Shown here piece by piece: positions 39,996 through 49,699 of a stretch of DNA of 64,000 nt. Origin of the DNA: Hyposmocoma kahamanoa (taxonomy: Eukaryota > Arthropoda > Insecta > Lepidoptera > Cosmopterigidae). Position 1 is the stretch's first letter. The number at the start of each line of letters is the position of its first letter. The notes under the pieces are model-generated. The model had not been told where the DNA came from. It saw only the letters and a program-made list of their open reading frames with translations, and searched no databases. Both the position numbers and the translations under genes were made by a program. The DNA lies in assembly GCF_003589595.1 (NCBI RefSeq), contig NW_020654810.1, forward strand, positions 7,079,389 through 7,143,388. The letters run 5' to 3'.

Positions 39996-40734
39996 GCCTC
40001 CAGAGAGCCAGCGTGTCTCGCGGTACATGCGAAGTAAAAAAAAGTAGGCTATTTCTTCCCAACATATCTTCATCTTAAGCACATAATCATTACTGAATTT
40101 TACGTAGTACGTTACTAACTCTCCATCGACACATTTCATCAAGGAAAGATTTGCCACCTTATCACCAAAATACTTTTACCATTTGCTTTGGAAGTCTTTC
40201 TCTACGTACTATCACTACAATACATATATGGAGCAGGGTGGCCCATAGAACACCATTTTCGTTCGAATTTCCTATCACTGGATAAAATATAACTATAATC
40301 AGAATATAAACAGTATTTTATTTTGATCGCGTGCCGACTGCAGAGCGCTAAGGGGTTGATTACACCTTGGTTATCTACAAGGGCTACTCGCTGGTGCTGA
40401 TCCAAACTTCTAATTCTCGACCACGGCAGAAAAATCACCTGCTTGATGGTTTTATACATACATTACGTAGAATACATTACGGCGAGCGTGCAGACCTTTA
40501 CAATTCAGCTCCACCTTCGCCGATCTTCTTCGATTAGTTCAAAACACGTATTCGTAATATCCTTGACATATCACCTTCCTTCTTAATACATACGGCAAAA
40601 AAATGCAACATGCTAACGGTTTGTACTGTTTTCCGAAAACTACAATTCAAGGCTAAATTGGATGGCACTCACTAGCCAAGCAGTTGTTTACATTTCCTTG
40701 GTAAATATAAATTTATTTAAGAACAAATCCATCT
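39996..40734. other. unassigned sequence
   Basis: Two open minus-strand frames (39921-40157, 40202-40459) have no recognised features. Confidence 0.4.
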
Positions 40735-41300
40735 CAAAAGTTGTTGGAAAGAGGGTATCTCCATAGTGGTCCCATTTAATTTTGAAGAAAATCATCCACC
40801 TCTAAGGGTGGCTGTTCATGCATAAAGATTAATTTTTATAAATAGCGCCTAAATTTTATTATGAGGAGCAATTATTTTAATGGTTGATTTTGCTATTCTC
40901 CAATTCAAGGTGTTTGTCTCACTCAATATACTTTGAGTAGTGGCGAACTAGGGGATGAATCCGGGTTTGCGCACTTTCCGGTAACTGATTTTTGCATAAA
41001 ACTTGGCAAATAGGTAATTCCACGTACTTTTGAGGTCAGTTTTTTTAGTACTATTATAAATACACCTATGTGACAAATTTTATTTAAATCAAAAGTTAAC
41101 AGAAAGTGGGTAAAATGCAATAAACCGGACTCATCCGTTAATTTAGTCCTTAGTGATGAAATATTTTCTTCAAATTTTAATGAGACCACTGCTAACGTAC
41201 TTCCTTTCAAACAATAGAAAAATCTTCGAAATCGATTCACAGATGTCGGATTAATCGAGTGACATACACAAAAAAATCCAGTCGAGTTCAGAACCTTCTT
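40735..41300 (-). mobile_element. repeat C, minus strand, two partial units
   Basis: First unit 40755-41052: CACCTCTAAGGGTGGCTGTT, GGAGCAATTATTTTAATGGT, GGGGATGAATCCGGGTTTGC, TACTTTTGAGGTCAGTTTTT. Second 41053-41300 repeats part of the series (CCGGACTCATCC, AATCTTCGAAATCG, CAGAACCTTCTTCGAAG). Confidence 0.65.
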
Positions 41301-41440
41301 CGAAGTGCAGGTTTCATTACGATGTTTTCCTTCACTGAAAGCTCATGGTAAATTTCGAGTCCGGATTCAAACCCACGCCTTTTGCTTGGGAGGCAGTAAA
41401 TCAAACGCTATACTACACTTTTACACTATCTACATTACAT
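41301..41440 (-). mobile_element. SINE-A fragment, minus strand
   Basis: GCAGGTTTCATTACGATGTT, TTCCTTCACTGAAAGCTCAT, GGATTCAAACCC (box B complement) and GGGAGGCAGTAAATCAAACG. Confidence 0.7.
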
Positions 41441-42044
41441 TTATGTTTCATTCTTATTTTAAAGATTTCACAAATAACATTTGCGCAACAAATACGGTAA
41501 CTCAATGTCAAACACCGCGTCTATTTGAAATATCATTAATCACCATTCTCTCTTCCTCCAGCAACTCCTATCTTTACGTGTTCTTTCACATATTGTTGTA
41601 TCATCCATTTATTATTGTTAATGGCATACAAATGTAGTACGCATTTATAGAGGTTGTGCGTCACTATAGGAAAATTAAATAAATCAATACATTGTTCATT
41701 TAATATAATGAAAAACTAGTGCGGGGCTAAGTTGAGTGCGTTATTTTTATTAAAAAAAAAAAACAAATTCGAAATATGAAAATAAAAAAGTCTGTCGCCA
41801 ACAATGATGATGATAAATGAACTCGTAATACTTTTTAGAAATGATATAACTTTTTTCACTCAATTAAATTAAATAGGCAGCGATTAACGTGTCTCTATAA
41901 CTATCAAAGGTTATTTATAGCATTTTAGTAAAACACTGATGGATAGACTGATCGTTAGAACGCTTTCGTCTCACGACACGGCTATCTGTCTGTTATGCGA
42001 TCCAGCTTAGAATAGAACAACGTTTACTTTAACTATTTATAGAA
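41441..42044. other. unassigned; repeat J trace at 41705-41765
   Basis: CTAGTGCGGGGCTAAGTTGA, GTGCGTTATTTTTATT and a 13-A run (41752-41764) form a repeat J 3' end. The rest is unrecognised. Confidence 0.45.
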
Positions 42045-42054
42045 NNNNNNNNNN
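42045..42054. other. assembly gap (10 N)
   Basis: Ten unknown bases; the true gap length may differ. Sequence on the right begins inside SINE-B. Confidence 0.99.
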
Positions 42055-42180
42055 CGACTTATGTCTGTCTCAGGGTGACGGGCGCAGTGGCAGTGCAACT
42101 GTTATGGCCAGATAGAAGTGTAGCTTACGTGACGGCACAAAGTGTTCGTGCCGTCACTTGATAATATAGAAAGAACAAAA
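42055..42180 (+). mobile_element. SINE-B fragment at gap edge
   Basis: CAGGGTGACGGGCGCAGTGG and GCAACTGTTATGG, ending CGTGCCGTCACTTGATAATA. Its start is cut by the gap. Confidence 0.7.
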
Positions 42181-42184
42181 AAAG

Positions 42185-42300
42185 CATCCAACAAAAAAAG
42201 AATCATCGAAATCGGCACACTAATGTCGGAGTAATCGTGTGACATACAAAAAAAAACAGTCTAATTGAGAACCTCCTTCTTTTTTGAAGTCTGTTAATAA
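42185..42300 (+). mobile_element. repeat C right end
   Basis: AATCATCGAAATCGGCACAC, AATCGTGTGACATACAAAAA and GAGAACCTCCTTCTTTTTTG then AAGTCTGTTAATAA. Confidence 0.65.
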
Positions 42301-42362
42301 AAGCACTTTTGACGTATGATCACTATGTGACTTTATTATACTAATGGTAAGATATTTTCTTT

Positions 42363-42745
42363 ATGATACTAAGTGACGGAACTAAATTCGTGTGCCTGGT
42401 GTTAAGTGATACGCCTGTCCATAGCAGTTCTTTTTTGTTGGATCCTTTTTTGTTCTTTCTATATTATCAAGGGACGGTCCGAACAAGTCGTGCGCCTGAT
42501 GGTAAGCTACACGTCTGTCCGTAACAGTGCCACTCAGAGCTTTAAATAGCAAACATCTGAGGGGCACTGCCACTGCGCCCGTCACTCTGAGACAAGTTGA
42601 CAAGTCCCAAGTGCCTGTAATTTCACCAGCACCCTTACCATTCAAGACTGGAAACAGTAATGCTAACATTACTGCTTAACGGTAGAAATAGGTAAGGTGG
42701 CATTACTTCCCTGGACGAACTCTTTCACAAGGAGCTCTACTGCTA
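42363..42745 (-). mobile_element. two SINE-B copies, minus strand
   Basis: A short copy (42363-42430: ACTAAGTGACGGAACTAAAT to CCATAGCAGTTC) is followed, after a 38-bp segment, by a near full-length copy (42468-42745: AAGGGACGGTCCGAACAAGT through TGCTTAACGGTAGAAATAGG to GAGCTCTACTGCTATTAAA). Confidence 0.75.
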
Positions 42746-44859
42746 TTAAATATTGCGATTGCACGCTACTGGGCACTCCACTACATTTAAGCAAATTGCC
42801 TCGGGGTTAACCGACAACCGCTGAAAATTTGCCTGCAGCTTTATGAAAAACACTATGCGAGCATACAAGCACATTTTCTATCTACCTAACCGCGAGCAAT
42901 ATCCATTTGCAAACAGTGCTTTCACGGAGACATTAATCTATACCAATTCCATTTTGATACCACATAAACTAATAGCGTCGGCCAAGAAATCCGTGAGGTA
43001 TCAAAATATACCTGAGAAACATAAAAAAAAATATCGCACTTCATTCAATTGTGCATATCTAGTACAATTCCCTTATAAAAAATCCTGTACTTATAAAATA
43101 CAGCTCTAAGTGTCATTTGATAGTCTCTGTGTTATCGAAGTCGTGTCTATTCATAGAGTTTTGTAAATACCGAAAGAAGTGAAAATTTAAATGGGCTTTG
43201 TCGGGCGATTATGGTGGATAAGGTAAAACATCCCAACCTAACCGCAATAGTTTTTGACGGCTTTGTGAAGATGTGTGTGGTTTTGAATTATCATGATCAT
43301 TCGAACCTTTACGATTCACCAATTCTGGACTTTTTCATGAATAATAAATTTAAAACTTTCCTGTCTATTCTAAAAACACTATTTTTTAAGGAACGATAGA
43401 CAATATAATATTTTTAAATAAAAATTATTTTCACTTTACTAGCTCGGAAATTATTTTCTCATTAGAAAAAGGTTTTTGAAATTCGAATTTGACGATGGAC
43501 TGCGGTGCACCTAACTTTTTCTTTCGATGAAAAAAAAACATAATGAGTCGTTCGTCGTTGGTATACACTTCACGTAGCGCTGTCTCACAACGGTTCATTC
43601 TAGGTCCTAAACTGAATTGTAATAAAAGTTCATGGTAGGGCCCCCGATAGCTCAACCGTTTTTCTTTCATCTGCCATTTTCTTCGGTATAGTGAGGTGAA
43701 AAGTTGTGTGTTTCGCTGGGCAGCAAAGTTATTTTGTGTCTCGTGGCTTGAAACTCTCAGGACAGGATCCTATTTCCTTAGAATATCTTAGAATTCTTCG
43801 CTTGCTCAGGTTTCAATACAAGCATTCACGTCATACAACAACTTTGCAGCCTAGCATAACATATAACTATTTTTCTTTAAAGTTAGCTAGTGGCAAAAAC
43901 CATACGGGATTTTTATGCAACCCATTACATTTACTGTTACTAACTGCCTTACTAAGTCTACCTACACCCCATTTTACGAAATCACATACGTGCCTAATCA
44001 CAAAACCGCTTAGGTACATATGGGCGTACGGCGTACTAACGTAAACTTTTAATATGAATAATAAGAATTAACAACTTTGTCCTTGTGTCAATGCGACACA
44101 AACAAAAAGTATGTAATTTATATATTCCCACACTTGCCTTTTACATAGTTATGCGACATGCTATTGCATTTTAAATGGCATAAACTTCGCAGGTATAATA
44201 TACGATGTTACAATTACATACGTTCAATAATTACCTATGTAAAGGAGGGAGGTTCTCTCTTCCGTTGGATGAGGTTACCAAAACAATCCAAGTGAAACTC
44301 CAAATTGTTCAGAAGATTTTTATTTTCACCTTGTATGTCGCCAATACAATTTCACCCTATATGAGGAATGTCCGGGCAGTTGTTCCCAGAAGAGGGAGAT
44401 GAGGTTTTTCACCCTATATGAGTGTACGAAATATATATCAGAAGATCCGGGTGGCAGTTCCCAAGAAGGGATTCAACTCCTGGTCGCCTTTCTGAGCTCT
44501 CTATATTCTCAGACTTCTCTTCACATTAACAAAATTGTTTTCGAGTAGTCACCATTCGAGGGAAAATCTTAACACCGCGACTCAGAAATAACGCCAAATG
44601 GGTTAATTCCATCTAGCGGATTCTTAGAGAACTAAAAGTGAACCATCTGGCTTAAGGCCGTCTATTACATAAAGTAGGTTTGTTATACCTATTACAGTAT
44701 AGAGTACTGTACATAGATATTATCGATATGAGTCAGTCGATGTTTATTTAGCACATTATTATAAACTTACGAATTCTTCGAAACCTAAATAAAAGCCAAA
44801 TATGATTTCTATTTAATGGAGATTCCTTAAATAGCTCGTTGGTTGCCTTTAATAATAAT
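42746..44859. other. 2.1 kb unassigned; local repeat at 44349-44475
   Basis: TTTCACCCTATATGAG occurs at 44350 and 44407, each followed by a ..CCGGG.GCAGTT..CCCA.GAAG segment. Several short open frames (42843-43109, 43211-43399, 43706-44044) show no recognised domain and are AT-rich like their surroundings. A spacer this long could hide a host exon, but I cannot support one. Confidence 0.4.
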
Positions 44860-45215
44860 ATAATAATAATAATTCATTTATTTCAAGTAACATTTACGCA
44901 TATAATTTGTTAGTAACCACTTAATACTAATGTTAGTAGGGTACAAAATTATGCACAATAGACACTGTTGCATACATGCAATTCGCAACAGTGCCTCAAG
45001 TACGGAGAGTCAAGCTTGTTCGCTATAGAGCGTAGGATGGGCTTGGGGCTGGTCTGCAGCCGGCGCACCAGAGACGTGTTACACTTGCATATGAACGCAT
45101 AAAAGCAATCCACACTTGCTTCTACAAACATCCCTGACGCGCTTCAGAAGTGAGGCAGCCCCACCAGCACCCAGAACGCATTATTATACTGATTCCTGAG
45201 CGCCCCATAGGCTCT
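44860..45215 (-). pseudogene. LINE (L2/CR1-like) RT C-terminus
   Basis: Minus-strand reading: YNNAFWVLVGLPHF-like text at 45150-45180, then MFVEASVDCFYAFICKCNTS and LVRRLQTSPKPIL in frame 44949-45131. This is the end of a LINE protein of the type with ...YNNAFR.L.GLP...SAS.MF.EA.VD.FYA. The 3' tail runs into an ATTATT-rich stretch at 44855-44875. Confidence 0.65.
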
Positions 45216-45279
45216 TTGCGTATAAACTAGAAACTGCATCTATATAGGGAAGTACAATATGCTCTAAACAATGTTACTT

Positions 45280-45430
45280 TATCGAGTTCTTAGGTTTTCG
45301 CGACTGTTACACATAGAAAATGAGGTGCCATGGTCACGGTTGACTGAGTATTGACTGAGTGACAGTCAACCGTGACAATGGTACCTGTAAAGGGCCCGAA
45401 ACGTTCGTTTGTTTGAAAAAATTTCAGACC
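45280..45430 (+). mobile_element. Penelope-like terminal fragment with hairpin
   Basis: ATCGAGTTCTTAGGTTTTCG matches the PLE at 18743-18762. At 45324-45385, GGTGCCATGGTCACGGTTGA and its near-perfect inverse form a 23-bp stem (21 pairs) with a 16-base loop. It is followed by CTGTAAAGGGCCCGAAACGT and TTCGTTTGTTTGAAAAAA. No coding sequence. Confidence 0.65.
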
Positions 45431-45994
45431 TTATCCCTTTTCTTTGACTATTCTACTTATATACGTATGTGTACACAATGGGTATATAACTTATGGCTAT
45501 AATAATTTTCGCTAAATATTAGAAAATACAATCAAATATCAAACATTCAAGACAAGTAATAAACAGCAAAATGAGATACGTATTAATATAATTTATTTAT
45601 AACTTAAGTTTCACGTGTGTCAGCAAAAATGATATTTGATAATATATTTATTATTAAAAGACAAATGAGGTTTCTCACCCATGTATCAAAGAGAAGAAGG
45701 TTTGATGTGAGGGTGAGTCCGCCCCTGAAAAATTAAAATAATACTTGCTCTGGAACGAATCGCACTCTGGTATGAACTACGGGTTTTTGATTTTGTTAAT
45801 CCAAACCTTCTTTCTATACATACACTAAAAAAAAATTAAACAATCATTTGTTCTGCGATGGGATTTCAATAATTGGAAGATCGAAAATCTACGGAAGAAA
45901 AAACAGTGGTAGGGCCTTAGGTAAACTTCGATTACTATCAGAACCGCTGTCGCCAAAACTTACACATTCTTAATGCGAAACACTCTGAAATTTG
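45431..45994. other. unassigned sequence
   Basis: Nothing recognised. Confidence 0.4.
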
Positions 45995-46165
45995 TTTGGT
46001 TGTACTTTGTAATTTAAAAAGATGTAACAAATTCTGGACTGTTAATACAATTTAAACTTTACCCAGTTGGCATAATTATCATTCAAAGTTCAATACTTAT
46101 TATTGCAAGTTACGACGTTTTGATTTAATATTGAAATTTTATTCAATGTGCTGCCAGCCGCGCGG
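45995..46165 (-). repeat. repeat E fragment
   Basis: ACAAATTCTGGACTGTTAAT, TGCAAGTTACGACGTTTTGA and ATTCAATGTGCTGCCA are the inverse of 24770-24890. Confidence 0.7.
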
Positions 46166-46249
46166 CAGTGCCGCCTATTAACGTTCTCTAAAGAATAGTC
46201 ATAGCCAATATTTCTTTAACAAAAAATCTTTTGAGATAAGCAGAAAATG

Positions 46250-46405
46250 AGATGGATGACGACATCCCGTGTATTTTGTGACCCAGTATTTTTGACGACG
46301 TGCATTAAAGAAACCTGTCAATACTTGTGATTCATTATCATAGCATCAAAAGCTAATTGAGTACTGCCTGTAGAAGCTGGGGTTATAAAGTTGATATAGG
46401 TTATA
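46250..46405 (+). repeat. repeat N, copy 1
   Basis: GACATCCCGTGTATTTTGTG, ACCCAGTATTTTTGACGACG, TGCATTAAAG and GCTAATTGAGTA recur at 63715-63880 in the same orientation. Confidence 0.75.
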
Positions 46406-46600
46406 AATTCAAATTCATTTATTCATATCAGACAATATAGTCCATAATTATACTAATACATAGAATTACATCACATTATAATTATATTACATTCATTATA
46501 TTTGAAGTTACATTAATGAAATTTTATGTAATGTTTTTATCATTATCCTGAAATATACAAAAACATATTGATAACTAGGCATAAACTAAAACGTAAAATT
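46406..46600 (-). repeat. LINE 3' tail-like sequence
   Basis: TTCAAATTCATTTATTCATA, CAGACAATATAGTCCATAAT resembles the insert at 50975-51275 (CAGACAACACAGTCCACAAC). Both look like inverse LINE 3' tails. Confidence 0.4.
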
Positions 46601-46759
46601 ATACTAGGAAAGTCCATGAAGGGCTCTTCGTTGATTTTATAATTATTGGGCCAGCTTTCGCCACCCTTCTTCATTAAAATCATATAAAATAAGACTTAAA
46701 GATATGATATTTTGGTTTCTTATAACAAAAAAAGTATAACAATACTTAATTAATAATAA

Positions 46760-46860
46760 TAATAATGCACACACTGAAACCCTGTGTCGCTTGTGCCATG
46801 GATACACACGTAGGGCTACTTTCCTACATCAATATTGAATTGGGCAATTATCTGCCATAT
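46760..46860 (-). mobile_element. repeat J, inverted
   Basis: (AAT)n tail at 46750-46764, then GCACACACTGAAACCCTGTG and TGTGCCATGGATACACAC. Confidence 0.6.
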
Positions 46861-47046
46861 TTAGATTTACTATTATACTAAAATATTTACACAATAAAAT
46901 AGTTTATCATTACAAAAACATATGTACACTTACATCTATAATTTATACAAGATATACATACACAATAATTACATTAATACAAATTTATAAACACTGCATG
47001 TCTACTTGTTTGTTGATATAAATATCGATAACATTGTATCGACCTG
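46861..47046. other. unassigned AT-rich sequence
   Basis: Nothing recognised. Confidence 0.4.
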
Positions 47047-47119
47047 TAATACACCCTAGTAATCGAGCGCTGTACATATGAACCTTTTGTTAAGCTTATG
47101 TGAGGCGCTGCGCCCGCGC
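47047..47119 (+). mobile_element. probable left part of Ty3/Gypsy 5' LTR
   Basis: TGTAATACACCCTAGTAATC begins with TG; the GC-rich end CTGCGCCCGCGCCG joins, once the Transib and one CGCCG are removed, to CTGCTTTTGTCC, giving continuous sequence into the LTR end at 49611. This is an inference from the insertion geometry. Confidence 0.4.
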
Positions 47120-47124
47120 CGCCG
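47120..47124. repeat. Transib target duplication, left (CGCCG)
   Basis: Identical to 49305-49309. A 5-bp GC-rich duplication is the Transib hallmark. Confidence 0.85.
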
Positions 47125-47163
47125 CACTATGGAAAATATGGGTGCGTTTCGGATCAAAAATCA
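47125..47163 (+). promoter_or_regulatory. left Transib end: RSS-like heptamer-spacer-nonamer
   Basis: Heptamer CACTATG 47125-47131, 23-bp spacer, CAAAAATCA 47155-47163. In Transib and RAG systems such ends are the transposase binding and cutting sites. Confidence 0.7.
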
Positions 47164-47571
47164 ATAACTTTTTTGTTTCTTAAAATTATGTCTTGAAATT
47201 TTTCGTTATTGTAGAGGAATATATAAGGCTTCGAATGTGATAGTTTGGTATAAATTAGTATAATACATATTTTATTATAAAATATTAAAAATCAAAGTCC
47301 AATAAAAACGATCAATAAATGGAGTTTATTCATTTTTATGTTAGTAACTATTTATGTTTCGTAGGAATTAAGACATAAATATGCAACTACATTACCAAGA
47401 TACATTAATATAAAAATATGAAAAGCTAATTCTACTTTAAACAATAACTGAAAAAAAATTAGTAGTGAAAGTTATTAATATTATTTTAAATGCACATTAA
47501 AGGTTTAATGTACCTATTGCAATTTATACCTATGTGGTTTGTATAAATATTTATTAATAGATTTTTGCCAA

Positions 47572-48165
47572 CTAAACTTGCCGAGCTTCCGGATCTAAAA
47601 TTAATTCGTTCACTTTCAAAAGATGTAGTGTATCCTCATCGAGTTCTTTAACGTTTTTGCTGTATGGTTTTCTAATGCTTGTTATGTATGGATCTGATGT
47701 GTAAAGAAGAGTATGAAATACGTCTTCATTTGTGGCTGCTCGGGAGCATTTTCGGGCATGATGAAGGCGAAAGTTTTTGTAATCCTTATTACGGGATTCT
47801 TGTGCGTCTTCCGAAAGTTGACCAATCGGAAGCACTGCAAAATGCTTTATAATACTTTCTCCGTGTATTAAGATTTTGTGAACTGAGGATGGCATATAGT
47901 ACCATTCATAATTACTGACATAAATCCTGGCAGTCTCCATAGCATAACTACCAAATTTTTCCGCATCTACCATCACACCTGATGAAAGTGCTTGTAGTAT
48001 TATGTAGAGACGTTTTATCAAAGTCACATCCACACCAGTAATTTCAGTAAGATATGCATGGTCTTCCACGTTTTCCAGAAGATGTAATTTGTAGTTGTCT
48101 ATGTGTGTGTCCATGGCACCCGCGACACAGGGTTTCCCTAGTGCGGGGCTATGTTGAGTGTGTGC

Positions 48166-48197
<32 letters not shown>

Positions 48198-48525
48198 ATG
48201 GAGTGGTATCGGTTAAAACGCCTTCTGAAGTGGGTATAGTCACAGAATATTCCAAGTCCAGCCAATTGCTATTGTTCTTCAAAAACCTTTCTTTTTTCCG
48301 AGAAGCTTGCTCCCATTTTGTATTGAAAACGGGAATCATACGTCTTTGAATGTCACTGATAATGAAGCATATGTTGTCTTCAGAGATTTGATGATTTTCT
48401 TTCAAAAGACTTGATATTGCTTCCATAGTTTTTCCTCCTTCGATATACGAAAGTATTATTTCACGTTTAGACAACTTGAAGGTAGACATTTCAATGTTAA
48501 AAAATACAATGTCTGTCCTTAACAA
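47572..48525 (-). pseudogene. Transib transposase remnant (RAG1 C-terminus-like)
   Basis: 317 codons on the minus strand; MSTF at residue 13 may be the real start. Residues 13-108 form the N-terminal part (KLSKREIILSYIEGGKTMEA; FLKNNSNWLDLEY). Residues 111-142 are repeat J read backwards (poly-Phe from its A-tail). Residues 143-317 are the C-terminal part: ETARIYVSNYEWYYMPSSVH then KILIHGESII, PIGQLSEDAQESRNKDYKNF and ARKCSRAATNEDVFHTLLYT. This matches the RAG1 C-terminal order HK.L.H...I, G...SE..ES.NK...RFR, AR.SK...ED.L. Glu-239 (codon 47809-47811) is the likely catalytic Glu, equivalent to RAG1 E962. The central several hundred residues with both catalytic Asp are missing, as full Transib proteins are roughly twice this length. 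Confidence 0.85.
48096..48196 (+). mobile_element. repeat J retroposon in Transib ORF
   Basis: GTGTGTCCATGGCACCCGCG, TAGTGCGGGGCTATGTTGAG, TGTGTGCGTTATTT and an A-run at 48171-48196. It sits exactly between the N- and C-terminal transposase blocks. I find no clear target duplication, so insertion may have come with the central deletion. Confidence 0.75.
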
Positions 48526-48552
48526 ACGCGCGTATATTAATATCTTTTGAAT

Positions 48553-48709
48553 CTGTAATGAACTATTATAAAATCAGCCCTTTATATACCATTTAAAAAA
48601 AAGGTTCGTGTGCAGAGTTTTGATAAATTTATTCACACACATAATGAGTGCAAAACTGATAAAGTTTGTCATAACTATGTTTTTTTAATAGTAAATAACA
48701 AAACTTACC
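48553..48709 (-). other. possible intron in Transib leader
   Basis: On the minus strand a donor GAGGTAAGT (exon end 48710) and an acceptor TTCATTACAG (exon start 48552) frame 157 bp of AT-rich sequence. The upstream exon has a short open frame starting MYKNWLRLFALFEVIG that would hit a stop shortly after splicing. Tentative. Confidence 0.25.
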
Positions 48710-49264
48710 TCAAACTATCAATAGAAACGATCAACACTCGAAACCGCAGCAGATAGTGGTTTTCCGTTTCTCGGACTCTTATCACATTTGTACCAATAAC
48801 TTCGAAAAGCGCAAAAAGGCGCAGCCAATTTTTATACATGTTATTATTAAATAACTAGGCTACCATTTAACATTCGAATCTAAAGTAGGGAGGACGTTGG
48901 TAAGTGTCAAAACTCTTAATCAATTTTAAAAACACAGGTTTTTGTCCTTATTTCATTTTCGATTTATTTAAACGTAATTTTTAATACAAAATATAAATAA
49001 AGTATGTTGTGAAAATCTACAAAGAATAACCTTTTTAAAAATGTATAACACTTACTAATTTCTTATAATATTTACTATTCAAATTAACTTGCAAAGATGA
49101 GTAGTGAACTCCCTCAAAAATATTTTTTTCGTTCAATCATGTTTGACATTTTGTATAAAAAAAACTATACGTTTTTTATGGAAAAATGCTTCTGTATAAA
49201 TTAGTTGCGTCATTAAACTATAAGATAAAATTAAAAAATATATCAATAACGACATTGTTCAAAA

Positions 49265-49304
49265 TGATTTTTGATCCGTGCTTGTTCTACCATTTTCCAT
49301 AGTG
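49265..49304 (-). promoter_or_regulatory. right Transib end: RSS-like heptamer-spacer-nonamer
   Basis: On the minus strand, heptamer CACTATG (49304-49298), 24-bp spacer, CAAAAATCA (49273-49265). One base longer than the left end. Confidence 0.7.
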
Positions 49305-49309
49305 CGCCG
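49305..49309. repeat. Transib target duplication, right (CGCCG)
   Basis: Exact partner of 47120-47124. Confidence 0.85.
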
Positions 49310-49611
49310 CTGCTTTTGTCCACCAGTCGAGACTCGTATGCAACGCGGAGTTCACGCTAAATTTGCCCTGGCTTGTATACTTTGCGCTTACGCTGTTATA
49401 TACTGTTCTTATTTCCATTCTCTTCATCTATCTTCTGACTGTATTTCTTCGCTATTGCCTGTACTAGTGCTTGTGCTAAATTTCATAATGTGCCTTCTGT
49501 ATTTTATGTATTGTTTTGGCTTGACATTATACGCATACTACCACATGTAAGTCGGACTATTTATTTTAACCGTTTATCGAATTGTGCGTTAACAATACCC
49601 GAACAACTATA
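49310..49611 (+). mobile_element. Ty3/Gypsy 5' LTR, right part
   Basis: Its last 68 bp (49544-49611, CATGTAAGTCGGACTATTTA to GAACAACTATA) recur at 51930-51997 with about five differences, so they are LTR ends. TGGTGACCCCGATGTGCG follows at 49613, the likely primer-binding site. An open frame (49278-49550) spans Transib and LTR and is not a gene. Confidence 0.75.
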
Positions 49612-49612
49612 G

Positions 49613-49630
49613 TGGTGACCCCGATGTGCG
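49613..49630 (+). promoter_or_regulatory. Ty3/Gypsy primer-binding site
   Basis: TGGTGACCCCGATGTGCG, two bases after the LTR end, is of the TGG-starting tRNA-primer type. The tRNA was not identified. Confidence 0.6.
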
Positions 49631-49699
49631 AACATGGAAAAGACGTTTCTAGATGCACATGGCGGTTCCACGCAGTCACGATAGTAATGAAAACAATTT

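Larger units (their letters stand above)
47125..49304 (-). mobile_element. Transib transposon (RAG1-related family), non-autonomous
   Basis: 2180 bp. Termini CACTATGGAAAAT at both ends in inverse orientation, followed further in by GGATCAAAAATCA (left) and the same, inverted, at the right. CACTATG fits the Transib CAC(W)(R)TG heptamer that resembles the RAG recombination-signal heptamer. The nonamer-like CAAAAATCA begins 23 bp (left, 47155-47163) and 24 bp (right, 49265-49273) after the heptamer. The duplication is CGCCG. The coding strand is minus. It carries a damaged transposase and a repeat J insertion, so it cannot move by itself. Confidence 0.85.

Noticed and set aside
48711..48840. Separate small gene upstream of Transib ORF
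   Set aside because: Open stretch with a plausible donor site, but splicing leads to an early stop; kept only as a tentative leader intron.
49278..49550. 90-residue frame beside Transib as an envelope or host gene
   Set aside because: It crosses the Transib end and the Gypsy LTR; hydrophobic text is an AT-rich LTR by-product.
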